Assembly: GCA_016647705.1 (NCBI GenBank)
Contig: CM028334.1
Coordinates: 14,368,402-14,432,401, forward strand
Direction of reading: 5' to 3'
DNA length: 64,000 nt
Source: Eucommia ulmoides
Lineage: Eukaryota; Streptophyta; Magnoliopsida; Garryales; Eucommiaceae
A program made the position numbers and the translations under genes. This document shows, piece by piece, positions 11,290-24,099 of the stretch; the stretch's first letter is position 1; every line of letters starts with the position of its first letter. Under the pieces are notes generated by a model. That model saw nothing but the letters and a program-made list of their open reading frames with translations. It was not told where the DNA came from and searched no databases.

Positions 11290-13428
11290 TGTTGGCCCAG
11301 TAGAATATCCAAGAGGAAGGGCGAATTGGGTAATTAAAAAATAATCAGAATAAAACTTCAATAAATCAAATAATTAATTTTATTCCTAAATTAATTATTA
11401 TCTTTATATCATAACGGAATTAATTAATCAACTAGGTGTACACACAAACAACAAAAATAAACAAATTAATAATGCAGCACACCAAGATATATCCTGGTTT
11501 AACAAGCTACTCTTGGCTAGTCCAGTTCTCCGAGCCCCACTGAGATTCTCACCCATTAATACTCAAGATCCCTTTAAAGGTAAGAACCAAATCCTCACAC
11601 AGATTCTTTTATAGGCTCTGAATCAACCTTTACAATATCATTTTCCAAGGTTTAGGAATAACCTCTACTTTTTACAGGCTTAATAATAACCTATCTCTTT
11701 ACAGGTTAAAGATTAAGCAAATTCTTTTTATCCCTAAGGCTCAAGAATCAAAACCTCACACAACACTCCAAATATCCTTTACTCGCTAAGGATTGAACCA
11801 TTACAAAAATCACTCACAATGCAATTTGATCCAAGAAGAATCACTACCTCAATATCTTTACAGGAAGAGACTAAAACATAGCTACCCTTGATTAAATACT
11901 CCCAATAGTATTTAACCCGTCACACTACTCACCAATACCAAATGATAAGCAGGAAATCTCACTCAGAGCTTCTATCATCCCAAATAAATAATAACTCAAT
12001 TAATATCCCAACTAGTGATAGAAAAATGTAAAAAGAAAATCTTATTTTAAGAAGATGTGGGTACCAAATTTGAGCACGTAATCCGATTCAAGAAATTGTT
12101 TGTAAAAATATTTTCTTCAAAAATCAGAAACAATTTCTAAATAAATTTCCAATAATAAACAAGTAATGCACAATAAAAAGTAATTGAAAATATCTCACCC
12201 AGAATTCACAAAATAATTAGATAAAGCAATATAATTTCAGATCCGTTAGCAGCAAAGATTAACAGCAGTTGATCTTCAAGATCGTCTCTCTGAAAAGCTC
12301 ACAATATTTTAGAAGGATAACTCTCATAAAAGCTTACAAATGATAAGATATGATTTCTCTTTTGTTTACTACTTAATGATATATGAAATTCGCAGGTCTA
12401 TTTAGAGGAACATATAATCAGCCTTCTAACTGCTAGTTTACAAGTGTCATGACAATTAAAAGCTCTTACAGATCCCTTATATCATACGGACTTCATTTTG
12501 GTTCAATTACACTTAATAACAACTTTCAAAAGTCTCAATTAAATCCCCAAAGTATTTCTCAATCTAAATAAATAAGTATAGAATCTATTTCAAGTACCAA
12601 ATTGAGAAACATTAATATTTAATGAACCATATTAACATGATTTAATTAGTATATGAACCATATCTTAAATATAGATAATATCCCACAAATCTCTCTCAAA
12701 TGCCAACAAAAAATGACTAATTTTGGATAAAATCTCAGATCAAACTGTATCCTGAAACAACTCGTTCGGTCGACTGCCCAACTCAGGTTGCAGCCAAACC
12801 ATCGCCGCGGTGTGCATAAGTCGACCACCGGGTCGATTCACAGATTCAGAGAGTTCAGTATTGCTTCACTGGTTGACCTATCGGTCGACTTGTTGATTCA
12901 GAGAGTTTAGCCTTCTTGGCTGATCGATCTGTCGGTCGTCTTAGAGATATAGGATGTTACAGCTTCCATGTCCGGTCGATTCACCAGTCGATTGCTGTGC
13001 CTGAATCTCTTCTCTGAATACGTTTTTAACTTATTTTCTTTTACGATTTCGCCCCTTTAACCATTATTTTCTATTGATTAGCTCCACCAATATTCTTATA
13101 TTCCATTTTAGTCATTCAAAATTATTTCTTCTTATTTCACATTGGAGCAAATAATTTTATTTAATCAAGACACGCATAAAAGAAAAAATACATTTTATGT
13201 CATGTGTGTGTTCCTAAATGGGATATTAAGAGTTAAGATTCTCTTGGGTTATTTTCCCTAATTTTTTCATACTTTTAATTCTTTATCATCATCTTGACAT
13301 CTTTATTTCTCATCCATTCTATTTGACATCTTCATTATTGGAATTTTAAATAACTGAAACACTCAATTAAATATTAGTTCCATCAAAACATCAATACTTA
13401 ATTGCTCATCAAAATCTTAGGATCAACA
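11290..13428 (-). repeat. Family A LTR, copy 3 (outer, 5' LTR in element sense)
   Basis: 2139 bp, TG...CA ends, followed by target site TACAC. Its motif cluster (12766-12990) has lost more GTCGAC copies than copy 1. Confidence 0.85.
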
Positions 13429-13474
13429 TACACTATCGACTCAACATCGTATGTTTAGAGGTTTATTTTCTTAG

Positions 13475-14037
13475 GTTTTATACATGAGCGAGAGAGGTAC
13501 ACCTCAAATATTTGGTAGGTTATGCCAGCCACTTGATCCTCTGGCAGTGCGGTTTGGTGCTTATACTGACATTATCAATCCTGATATACTCGATCCCGCA
13601 ATTCTAGCCGACGTGCTAGTTGTTCCTTCAATTTTTTAGGACGAGTACCTTAAGTGGTTTTCACATTTATCCATTGGCCCTCAAACAAATGTAGCAAACC
13701 TAGTAGGTGGCACCTTTCTAGGTCATAGGGTGTTGACCTTCTGGGCGAGTCGTCTTGACGAAGAGGTGGTTCCAGATTTTAAGCTTACTACTATCAAGGC
13801 TAAGAGAGATGCTCTTAGAGAGAAGTGCGATCAGCGTCACCGACGCATGGTGAGGATTTACAACAAGACATCCATAGACTTCGCGCGCTATCATTACATC
13901 ACTAGACTTCGGTTCCTCTACCTAAGGTTCGCACTGCTACTCTAGGTACAACAAAGTTTATGGTTTCCCTAGAGGATTCTATTCCTTTCGCTACGTCGAC
14001 CCCATCGACTAGGGGTTTAGGAGGGGGTATGGATTGA
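13475..14037 (+). pseudogene. C-terminal exon of the split PMD-like gene
   Basis: It follows an acceptor-like TTTATTTTCTTAG ending at 13474 and opens VLYMSERGTPQIFGRLCQP. I associate this with the C-terminal part of PMD proteins ('...RC.PRQFG/IFGRLQP'). A TAG at 13637-13639 interrupts it. In the same frame it continues DEYLKWFSHLSIGPQTN, the expected 'YL.W(F/Y)' block, then a Lys/Arg-rich tail. The frame ends at 13945 or, with one frameshift, at about 14037. The missing upstream part lies across the family A insertion at 2165-2386. Confidence 0.5.
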
Positions 14038-14456
14038 TCCATGTCAGACCATCGACATCCACATACATTTTTCTTTTCCTTTGGTTGTATATTTATATTT
14101 TTGGGGCTATGTATTGTATAGTTGTACATGTATCATTTTGGCTATGTATTATAGTGGGTGTATTATTTCTAGACATATATCACGGTGGATATAGTTGTAT
14201 ATGTATCGAGATGGATGTACATATATTTTTCTTTCTTGATGTATACTCTTCTTTATTATTTTACTTACCCATGGGATGTATATGTATTATTTTAGTTCTT
14301 TATATTCATTATTAAATGTGTAATATTAGTAGTGTAGATAGTTATCTGATAAATCTAATTTTTACTTATTCGTTTATTTGCATGTATTTATTTAAATATC
14401 TTATGCTAATGTCTTTCCTAAAACATAAATAAACCTAACAATGATAACAAGATTTT
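14038..14456. other. T-rich spacer
   Basis: T/A-rich with many TAT and GTAT runs; a possible 3' flank of the first PMD gene. No gene seen. Confidence 0.4.
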
Positions 14457-16093
14457 ATGCAAGAATTGTCTCTATCATATCAAGATATTATGTCGGGTTG
14501 TTTTGGACGACATTCATCTTCTCGGGAGAAATGGAAGCGACTGGCTCACCTTTCTAAAAAGGGACGTTCGTTCAATCATAATGTTTCTTCCTCAGAGGCA
14601 GGGAGAACTTACATTATAGCTCGATCTGGACAGGTAGGATCACTACTTATACAATTTTAAAAGGGAATTTAAAATATACTTAACATACCTCATTTTTTTT
14701 AGCATATGTGTGGATGACATTTTCTTTGAGTGAATTATCTCTAAGGAGGTTCCTTAAGAGTTATTCACATTAGGTTTTCTTTTCATCAGTCGAGTTGCTT
14801 TCCTCTGTCCAACTGGGTAGAGTCATTAACCCTGACTGAGTCGACACTTCTACAAACTCAACTTGGTTGTATCATAGATCTTCACCAGTTCGCTGTAGAT
14901 AGGATATTCATCAAGAGTTTGGTATGCCTATGGGTACCAGCTTCTTCATGCTTCAATTTCGAGGTGACTAAGATGACTCCCTATCTAGAGGATGTGTTCT
15001 TTTTACTTGGACTTCCTCCGAAAGGAGCGATTCCTCATCTTCTATTGTCATCGTCGAAGACTCGATTGTCGTGGGTTTTGGGAGTGAAGAAGAAACACCT
15101 ACCGCTTTGCCAAAATGTCAGCAAGAATTTCTTGGAGTTTGACATGCTCCAGAGGTGGTTCTCAGAAATTCACGAATATCAGGGTCATGGGAACATATGG
15201 AGCAGTTACAAGAACTGGAGAAAACGCCAGATGATTATACTGGTTGCTTTGCTGTAGAAGACAGTATTCCCTAGGAAGGAAAGTGATCTCTCAGGTTGGA
15301 CGGTCCTTCTGGCGGATAGGATGCCCTCTAATTCGTCCTGCATGATAGTTCCTCACATACTAATAGAGTTATATCGGACGTTGACTGCTTATCAGGTTAG
15401 TGGCCACTACTTTACCTAGAGTTGTGTTGTACTGTAGATATAGCTGACTTCCCATCTAATGAGATTGCCTATATGGACTTGGTGCTCGGAGGATCCCATA
15501 GTTGGTCAACGATCTTCTCAGTTCGCCCTAATTACACAATGTTTTGGCTATCCTCCAAACTGGATATCACTTTTGGTAGAGATGGTTAGCTCAGGCGTAG
15601 TAAAGAGTACGAGGTGTACGATGTCGACCAATATTCTCATAGATTGCATGTACTTTCCCTTTGTTCCTCTTCTGGGATTTCGAAACTGAATTCGATACAT
15701 TCCTACTAGAGTGATTCGTTAGTTTGGTAGGACTCAACATACTACGTTGGTTGATAGCACGATTGTAGCTCACTACACTTTCTTGTATGGAGACGAGGCT
15801 CGAGATACCACAACTTGTGGGAGCATCGTCACTTGATAACTGATGTGATTCATTTGTCAACATATCCATCTGCGGCCACAGAGTATATGATCTGTACGGA
15901 CCCTCATTATTGTCCCATGGTCTCGCAGTCTGTTGAGATATCTATGGTCGAGGCTCCTTCTTCATCGGTGGAAGATGCTCCATTTACCTCAGACTATCCA
16001 TTTGCTTTCACGGAAGAGGCATTTTCCTGGATCTGCTCTTGTCTAGAGGCTTCTGATTATGTGCAATCCCTGTGCTCGTCTTTTACTCTCTGA
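14457..16093 (+). pseudogene. Second PMD-like gene, degenerate
   Basis: The N-terminal PMD block is clear at 14919-15060: FEVTKMTPYLEDVFFLLGLP. This corresponds to the family signature 'EMT.TLEDV..LLGLP'. It is preceded by DLHQFAVDRIFIKSLV, the usual start of the domain. Later blocks appear in other frames: the 'SRLHVLS..SS..FE' region (about 15615-15680) and WEHRHLITDVIHL...PSAATEYM (about 15815-15890). At least three frame changes and several stops make it a pseudogene. PMD proteins are thought to act in silencing when host-encoded, and many copies travel in plant transposons. Its start, with REKWKRLAHLSKKG at 14540-14580, is uncertain. Confidence 0.6.
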
Positions 16094-17890
16094 TTATATA
16101 CCTCCGGTTACTTTTGATCGGTGTTCTTGTGTTTTTCTTTTTGCTGTATTTAAAACATTAGCAGTTCTACCAAGTACTTAGTGTATGAAGCTTTAGTGCT
16201 TTCTATTTATTTTAAATCTGTCTTTTGTATCTTATGTTAATTGTTTAAATTGGTAGTTAATGTTTATATTGTCTTTTGTGCTTCCAATTTCGGAATTAGG
16301 TTAAATACCCTTTGCCTTTAGCCATCCTAAAGTAACTTCTACTATACCAAGAAAATAGGAAAAAGGTTACTTGGTGCTTTGCTCGGGCTTTCTTCCGGGC
16401 TTAAGAATCTTGACAACGGGAATGACTATCTTCCTTTGGACAACATAAATTCTTCTTCCTTATTACACTTTTCCTCATTTTAGTACCTTTGTCCTTCTTT
16501 ATCCAGTTTTTCCAATCATAGGGGTAGTAAATCATCTTAGCTTAATTTCTATCCCCTTTTATTTTCCTAGATTTCCTTTAGTTTAGATTCAATGTCTCGA
16601 CTTATTGTCTTTATCACACCTTTGTATATATCCCTATTTATCTCTTAGAGGATTATTTAACTAAAGTAAGTTTTCAATCTCCGTATTCTAGCATTCAAAA
16701 ATCGGTTTGTTATCATAATTCTTTACACTGAATTTTTTTTTTGGAATATGATAAGCATAAATTTAATAGGAAATTGGAATAGTCACCTTAGTAGTTTGTT
16801 ATCCAGAATCTCCTAGTCCAATCAGAATGGACCTTCCCGAGATGACTTAAAGGAGGGAGAATAGAAATGATGGAGAAACAAGTGTTAGCTAATGTCGACT
16901 AACAAATGTTATTCTATCCCGATAGTGCTAAGAAAATTTTATTTTATTTTTCTTCATTCCAACAAGTAGGGTTTCATACTTTTTATACAATCCATGTAGC
17001 AAGCTTTAGGTAGTGATCCCGGTCTATTTGGCCCCAAGTCACTAGGTGTTGCGACACTCCTACGACTTAATACTCGGATTATATAAAGAGCCTGATTCAC
17101 CCGACTGCTTTCGTGTGACCACTCAGTGTTTAGAAACTTTTCTGAGATCAAACTTTATTTATTATTTTCTTTCTCTTAACACATACTTTTAGGATTTCAT
17201 ATTTTTAAATAATTAGGGTAGTTTGAGTCAGTCTCAAGGCCTTTGTTGGCTTTTCCCTTATCCCAATTACTTTTCCCATTATTAGGTATTATTTGAATGA
17301 AGTCTTATTATCTTCTTCCATTCTTGGTTGTCTTCAATTCTACAAGGTTCCTCCGACTTTTATTTTAGGTAGGTTTCCATGTACTTCTGAATTGGTTATG
17401 TCTTGATAAGTCCTTGTTTATATTAGTCGATGATCCTTATTTGTTCAACTACCCAATCTTTCAAGAATTTTTCCCGAACGGGTTTAGGCTCTAAAACTTT
17501 ATCTATCATTATTCACATCACAAATCTTTCTTCTATATCTCAAGGTTACTCGGACACTTCCGGGTCAGAACATGTGTAGTGATTCCACAACAGGGATCCT
17601 AAGTTTTTTTTTTTTAATTTTTTTTATTTTAATGTTACATTTGATTATGTTTCACCTAAATGTTAGAACCATATTCGTCATAACCTTAGTTTTTCTATAA
17701 TGTATAAAACTATGATCAACACGTTAACTGTTGAAGGCTAGAAATGGAAATTCTAGACAAACTTTAGGTAGATAATAATGTACTTTATAATAGTAGGGTT
17801 ATACCTTAGTCACTTATGGATGTTATATGAACATTAAAAATCCCTACTTAAGGAAGGCTAAGAAATAAAAAAGCTAGATAGATACCAAAA
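16094..17890. other. No recognisable gene
   Basis: Pyrimidine-rich plus strand with a poly(T) tract at about 17605-17630. The longest open frames are short and show no motif. It may include the decayed 3' part of the minus-strand Tat-like element, but no pol motif is visible. Confidence 0.4.
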
Positions 17891-17894
17891 TAGA

Positions 17895-19460
17895 CTAAAA
17901 TTCCCTACCTTCTGAACGAGGTCCTTGATATGGTTTTGAATGGAGTAGCTGTGATTGATATGATGACCATTCCTCCAGAATGATACTCGCAAAAGGCATT
18001 CGAGTTGAACTGTTGAGAATATAGGTTAGGTCTGTGGGGAGGAAGAGGTGTAAGTAGGTTATCAATGAGGCATTGGTGGTATATCTGGGAGGGCGAAGCG
18101 GGAAGTGCAATAAATCTTCTACGCTCCAGAGAGGCTCGATTATTAGCAAAGTAAGGTGTAGGGGTAAAAGCTCGACATCTAGGGTATTCCCGCTTTTCAG
18201 TAGAGGTCAGGTATATATTTCTATTCTTTGGCTGGCTCCTGGGAATATGTTGTCCTAGTTCCTTAATGGTTTAACCCAGGTTGTTGATCTGATCCCACAT
18301 TTTTGGATAATTCGCCCTGGATTGTGTCTTGTGTATGGACTTTTTCTTCAGACTTTTGATAAGCCAGTGCTTCAATCATCAGTTCCGTGTTAGAGGTCTA
18401 CTCGTTTTCTAAGTCTTTTTCATCGTCGGTATCATTTTCATAAATAATCTTCCCATTTGACGGTAGATTTGTCGACTTACTTCATCGACTCCCAATAGGT
18501 TACCCACTAGGCTTTCTCACAGTTTCCCGAGGCAATCCATTTTCCGAATGAGCGTTTAAAATAATTTCTCCAGACTCCTAGGTAACCGAAAATGTTACAA
18601 GGCATCATTTGTGCTATGAAGCCAAAGGATTCATCTTCGTGGGTCTTAGGTGGAGATACAGGTTCTTACGTAATTTTCCCGAGAAGTAGTGTCCGGTTCT
18701 TTTCGTTTGCAGATTTCTTCAAGGATATTTAGCGTATGAACTTTAGGATAGCTGTTCGACAAAGGCTATTTTTAAATGTTTATCTGAGGTGGATTTTTTT
18801 GTTTATTTAAAGGCGAAGGTGATTCATGATTTTATTAGATTAAGTTTTAAGTGAATTGTTATAGATGAAATGGGCATTTATAATTTAATGTTTATGTTTA
18901 ATGGTTTATTGTATTAAGTTCAATAAGGATTCTTGTATTTTCCTACAACTTGTTCCGTATTCATATTTTTTAAAACATTTTTTCTACGCCGAGCAAGCTA
19001 GCAATGTGTGAGATAGAACAAAAACTCTTACACCAATTATTATGCCCCTACTTGTTCTAGAAGTTTTATTTTGCCTACCTAATCTTACAATTACGTAAAT
19101 AACTATACAAAAGATAAAAATAGAATCTCTCTCCAAGATAAGTGTCCTACATAGAAAAGGGTTTTGGTTATTCCTCTATCCTAGGCTTACTATATGAGGT
19201 TACGACTTTTTTTTCTAGTACATCCTCAAAAGCTTCAGTTCCCAGACCTTCAAACCTCCAGCGTCCTCCCCGGGAGAACATCCATCGTTTGTTGGTGGTC
19301 CGAGCGAGTCGAGTTTTGTAGTCGGATTCCGGGGGAGAGAGCCTCTGGCCTTGCTTCTATTAATGCCTCTTTCTATCCTAATGGTTTTCAGGGCTTAGTT
19401 ATATGTGATGAACTCACCAATGTCAGCCCCTACTGTCGACTATTCTATCCCTAAGAGGTT
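17895..19460 (-). pseudogene. Decayed gag of an Ogre/Tat-like element
   Basis: Downstream (in minus sense) of the LTR and primer site at 19958-23354, broken frames are read. Near 18250-17900 they give PTFTPTPYFANNRASLERRR, then NAFCEYHSGG. With a frameshift this continues as a GHH...NHIKDLVQKV block. That order (Pro-rich linker, 'FC.YH...GH', 'N.I.DL(I/V)..G') is the C-terminal part of Tat/Ogre Gag, just before protease. No protease, RT or integrase follows at lower coordinates. The N-terminal part (about 18500-19460) is too decayed to assign. Confidence 0.4.
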
Positions 19461-19663
19461 TACGGCTTGGATTTTCCATCATGATATGCAATGCAACAGT
19501 GAGTGCTTGTGCATTGAAGAGAGTACACAATAATGAAATGTAGGAATATAAAGACAATATTTAAAATGCATTATTAAAAGACGGTAATATAAATGGAGTA
19601 AAAGACATCAAATATGCATGCATACTAGTATATACAGGATATGTAAAATAAAATTTTAACTTA

Positions 19664-19709
19664 ATGTTTTTTTTTTTTTTAATTATTTTTATTATTAACA
19701 TTATTTGTT

Positions 19710-19794
<85 letters not shown>

Positions 19795-19795
19795 T
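19664..19795. repeat. Compound microsatellite (GTT)n-(ATT)n
   Basis: A poly(T) run is followed by about 15 TTG units (19711-19755), then about 12 TTA units to about 19792, then T-rich sequence. A long reading frame through it is low complexity and not a gene. It lies in the untranslated leader of the minus-strand Tat-like element. Confidence 0.9.
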
Positions 19796-19957
19796 TTTTA
19801 TTTTTTTATTTTTTTATTTTATAATTTTTTTTTATTATTTTTTATTTTTGTAAGGGAATTACTTATGTTTAAAAGTTAAAGACGTATTTCTCTATTTTTA
19901 TTTAACCGTGAATATGAATTTAGACTCCGACTAGGCATGACCCTCTTAAGAAAAGTT

Positions 19958-19974
19958 CCCTAGTGGAGTCGCCA
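19958..19974 (-). other. Primer binding site, tRNA-Arg type
   Basis: On the minus strand this reads TGGCGACTCCACTAGGG, two bases from the end of the LTR at 19977. I associate this form with Ogre/Tat-lineage elements, which prime from tRNA-Arg. Confidence 0.65.
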
Positions 19975-19976
19975 GC

Positions 19977-22900
19977 TGAAGCACCCTAGATTTTGATAGG
20001 GAAAATAGTAGAAATTCGGGAGGAAGAGGAAACAAATTTCCATTCATCCCTTGCTAAGTTCTCTGAATCCATTCATTTTGAAATGATTTTTCAAGGGCTT
20101 TTCTAGACGTCGGTTTTGAAAACTTCTTGGGCCAAGATTTTATTTTTAAAATGGAGTCTCTACCTTGAATTGGTTAAATGGTATGCTAGGTCACCGGGAT
20201 TTTATAAATTAATTTTGGGGGTCAGTTATGCTTGAGGAAAGTTTTATGCACCCCAAGACACCATTCCATAAACGGTACCTTAGTCTGAATGAATATTCAC
20301 TTTTAAACAATACCCAAGTAATTTTCTTTGATTTCATTAACAAAATATTTTTTTTTTTAAAAAAAAAAAAGTTTTTCCCTTTTTTATGTATATTGTCATG
20401 ATTAAAGTAGTAAACGTTTAATTATCTATTATGTAATTATAAATGAAAATAAAAATATATTTTTTGTATTTTTTTCATTATGAAAGCAGTAAATACTATA
20501 CTATACTACACTATTATAGGCAGCAACAACCCACTAGTAGTTTATAATATGCAGAAATATAATCGACCGAAACTTATACAGGCTTCCTATATATCCTTGT
20601 TTTCATAAGGAATTAGGTCGACATGTAGTTCCGACATGCAAGCTATACTAAATGAAATGGACTTGTTTTTGTATATTTTAAGAAACTGAACCTTGTATAG
20701 GTTGCCTACGTACTTTGGCGAGTAACCAAAGATCTAGTCATCACATACTTCATTTATGTTTAAGGTTTAAAGGATGTGATTTTATTTATTAAAGGTTACC
20801 GAACACTCATGAGGTGTCTTACGTACTTTGGTGAATAACCAAAGATCAGGTCTGATGTAGTTTCTTATTTAGTGTTTTAGTTAATTTTATCTTTAAAACA
20901 AGACATCAATCACAACATGATGTATACATAATCTCTTTGATTTTGTCAAGAATACCTTAAACGAACTCATTAGTTTTGTTTTGTTTTTAAGTTGTTTAGT
21001 TAAAAAGAAAAGAAAATACCATATATTTGTGCCAGTCTTACTTGTAGCTAGAAAAAATAAGAAGGATTCTGAAGAAGAATCACACATATCTCCGAAGGAA
21101 TAGAGACCTTCCATTTATCCCAAGTTTTTAGCCACAAGGGTTTGTCGGTGTATTATATATATATATAGGCACCAATCCATTAGCTTACCAGGTTGTAATC
21201 TTGACATTTAGCAAAAAATAAATCAGTTTATTAATAGTCTATATGGTTAGGTTAACAATTATAAGATTAACAGTTTATATGGTTAGGTTGACAGAGTTCA
21301 GTTTAAAGTATTCTTGAGAGAATCGTAGAGACTATGCACAATTCATGGTGTGATAGGTGTTCTGTTTAGATCCTCACATGTTTTTGGATGTTCTTGATAT
21401 TCTTGACATGATTTTGAACAATTATAATATGGTTTGGTTTATATGACATAAATTTAATGTTTTTTTTTAGTTATTTATGGGTTATTTAGGTTATGTACAT
21501 GAATTTAAATTGTACGAACTACATGATTATGATAAATAAAAGCAAGATACATAAAATTAAACCATAAACAATAAAACATACCTACTTAAGGGAAGTAGTC
21601 TTCCCTAAGTGATTACCTCCCTTTCCTCCTTGATCTTCTTGGCTTGTTTTTGATCGATGACTATCAACCTCTTTTATTCTAGCTCTAAGAACCTCAAGAA
21701 CACCCTCTGGGACCAGATTTTAGTAGAATAATGGCATGCTATTCAAGAGAATTGCTTAAAAATACTAGCACCTGAGACTATTGCTCGAGCTTAGAGAGAG
21801 AAATTAGGTCTTTAAGACTTGAAAAAAATGAGAGTCAACACTCAATATTTATAGGCCAGGACCCTACGCATTCATCTACCTGTAGGGAAATGCAGGCCCT
21901 TCTATGTTTGATCTAGGGGAATTGATCTCTTGTTTTGGTTTTGATCACCTTTGAACAAATTTAGGTGCAATAAAATATTCTCAAAGATTTGGTAATCATT
22001 AGCAAAATTTTTTTCGAGATTTGGTAATGATTGGAAATCATTACCAATCATTATACTCCCTAGAATCCTATTGGTTACATATAGGTGAATTAAAGGCAAG
22101 ATATGACACTTCTGGTTTGGTTTAGGGGCGAAGTACTAGTTAGTTTCACTATTTCAGTTTAGTTGCCATCAATGCTTTCAAGATGCAATGTGTGTAGTCT
22201 CAATATGTCCTATTGAATTTAATTCTCTATGATGAGTCATTACTTGGTGAGCACAAATTCATTTAGGTTTTGATTGAATCAGGTTAGTTTGCCTTGTAAC
22301 TGACGGTTGGATTTCAAGTTTCTAGTTAACCGTAACATATTTTGATAAAATATCTAGATTCAATGCATCCATCCATTCCATTCCATCCCTAAGAAATTGA
22401 TTCTTTAAGTTATTTGCATTCAATGATCATTAAATTCATAGGTTAGGTGGCAAACCAGTTTGGTTTGGTTTGATTTCGATAACGGGTAGTCACATTTCAA
22501 GGCTTTCATATAACTCTAAGATATTTTGATCAAAATATCTTGATACCTTGAATGTGTCCTATCCATTTCATCCCAAGAATTTAATTTATGGTATGAGAAT
22601 TTAATGATTATTAAATGCCTAACCTCAGTGGCGAACCGAATTTGTTTAGTTTTGATAACGGTTGGTCACATCCTAAGTTTCTTGGTTTCCTTCTTTAGAT
22701 ACATGTGTAGAGAATATCTAAGAGTTTTTTTTGTCATTTAAAGGATATTTTTTGAGTATTTTAATGTTGTATTGGGACCTTAATCCATTGGACCTTGGTG
22801 ATTAACCGAGATGACTTCGATTTTGGTTAATTTTAACTCGAGTCTTAATCCTTCGTTACATTGTGTAACTTGGACTTTCCATGGAAATTTAATGCCTTTA

Positions 22901-23354
22901 TTTAGACATTTTATACTTTTTTTTAATGATATAAATACTTTAAAAAATAATTTAAACACATATATTTGGTGTCAAATAGATGAAACTAGTGGTCGTAAAT
23001 GTTTCAGGGGTAAAAGTAGATAACCTATGTAATTTGGTGAAATTTCTTATAATTAAAGGGCAATATCTAATATTTATTCATATTAGATATGATTTAATTA
23101 AAATCAACTTTTAATTATCTCATCTTAGATCTCATTTAATTTTAGAAATTTCAAGGTTGACCCAAAACTTTTACTTTACCGAATTTAGTCAAATTCAACA
23201 GTTTTTTTGTTTTCTTATGTTTTTATCGGTTTTTCTATTTTATCTAGTGTGATCTAAGAAGAAATTAATTCCTTTTAATCCTAACTTTAAAATTTATCTG
23301 AACTTATACTTTCGATTCGACATTGATTGGGCGAGACAAAATGCGGTGTCTACA
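19977..23354 (-). repeat. LTR of an Ogre/Tat-like element
   Basis: 3378 bp. On the minus strand it starts TGTAGACACCGCATTTTGT, a terminus typical of Tat-type Ty3/gypsy elements, and ends GGGTGCTTCA directly before the primer site. No second copy is in the window, so this is a 5' LTR whose partner was lost. Inside are a T10/A12 near-palindrome (about 20349-20370) and a (TA)n stretch near 21157. Confidence 0.75.
21846..21854 (-). promoter_or_regulatory. Canonical TATA box in the Tat-like LTR
   Basis: The minus strand reads CTATAAATA, inside the LTR and pointing into the element. A (TA)n alternative lies near 21157. Confidence 0.45.
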
Positions 23355-24051
23355 TAGGGCCCCAATCACGTGTCCACTATTGCTGTGATCCCGCCACATT
23401 CAAGAATCCAAAGTTCCATACAAGAGAATATTCCAACCAAGGCTCCTCCCCTGGAATCTCCTTTTCACCTAAGGAGGAGTAGTGTGTCTCACAAGGACGT
23501 TGCCGCCTAGAACCCTATGTTGTGCCTCTAGACAGTCAACTTTAGGGACTTAGCCATTTATATCGACTGACACACAATTTCAGTCCGTTCTCCTCCAGAA
23601 CTCCACGGATCTCCAAGATCCTCCTAATCCCATTGATTATCTCCTAAACACCCTAGATGATCAACTAAACATATGGTTTCACCTAATTAACCGTGTTTAG
23701 GCCCAATTAGGCAAAACTAATCATCTCCAACACCTATAACTACTAGGGGCTATGCAAGTTCGAGGGAACCCTGAATGCTCAAATGTTATTTACATACTTG
23801 ACGCATTTCTATACCTTTTTTCTCTAAGATCTTACTCTTATGCCTAAGGGGTTTCATTGGGACAAATCCTGGCCAGGCTTTGTATAGGTAGAGCTCCCTA
23901 AAGGGAAAGACTTTGGACTACAGCAAGTCAGTCCCTTAGGACGATAATTACAACTCACTAGAAGAATTTCCAACTCCACCTCAGCAAGAGGACCTAACCG
24001 TCACCTAACTGAACCATATTCGAGGTGTTGACCACTTTCGGACAACAACAG
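23355..24051 (+). repeat. Probable 5' LTR remnant of a plus-strand Tat-like element
   Basis: The 700 bp hold no gene and end ...GGACAACAACA. Directly after comes a GTGTCGTCTATGGGAA block (24056-24071), close to the 'GGCGCCGTCTGTGGGAA' block that follows the 5' LTR in many Ty3/gypsy elements. The left end is cut at the outer edge of the minus-strand LTR, so length and terminus are unknown. Confidence 0.4.
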
Positions 24052-24099
24052 TTTAGTGTCGTCTATGGGAATCATGTAAAAAGCCTTCCCTTGATCATT

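Larger units (their letters stand above)
2387..13428 (-). mobile_element. Tandem array of a non-autonomous LTR retrotransposon, family A (LTR-int-LTR-int-LTR)
   Basis: Three long direct repeats alternate with two internal regions; the period is 4460 and then 4443 bp. On the minus strand each LTR runs from TGTTGATCCTA to GGGCCAACA. A primer site TGGTATCAGAAC (initiator-Met tRNA type) follows one LTR edge, and the purine tract AAAAAGGGGGAGAT precedes the other. That pair is typical of Ty1/copia elements, perhaps Sirevirus-like. The internal regions (about 2.3 kb) encode only gag-like pieces; no protease, integrase, RT or RNase H is seen, so the element is non-autonomous. The target duplication is GACAC (2382-2386) against TACAC (13429-13433), 4 of 5. 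A 2:3 internal:LTR array with one outer duplication is best explained by unequal recombination between LTRs. Confidence 0.85.

Noticed and set aside
16960-17110. Possible structured RNA (GC-richer patch in AT-rich surroundings)
   Set aside because: I could not find a convincing cloverleaf, box motifs or rRNA similarity.
16954-17151. Minus-strand 65-codon frame containing SDLGPNRPGSLP
   Set aside because: No motif, no neighbours supporting it, and surrounding frames are closed; probably chance.
19664-19879. 71-codon plus-strand frame with a long Cys/Tyr run
   Set aside because: It is the translation of the (TTG)n-(TTA)n microsatellite, not a protein.
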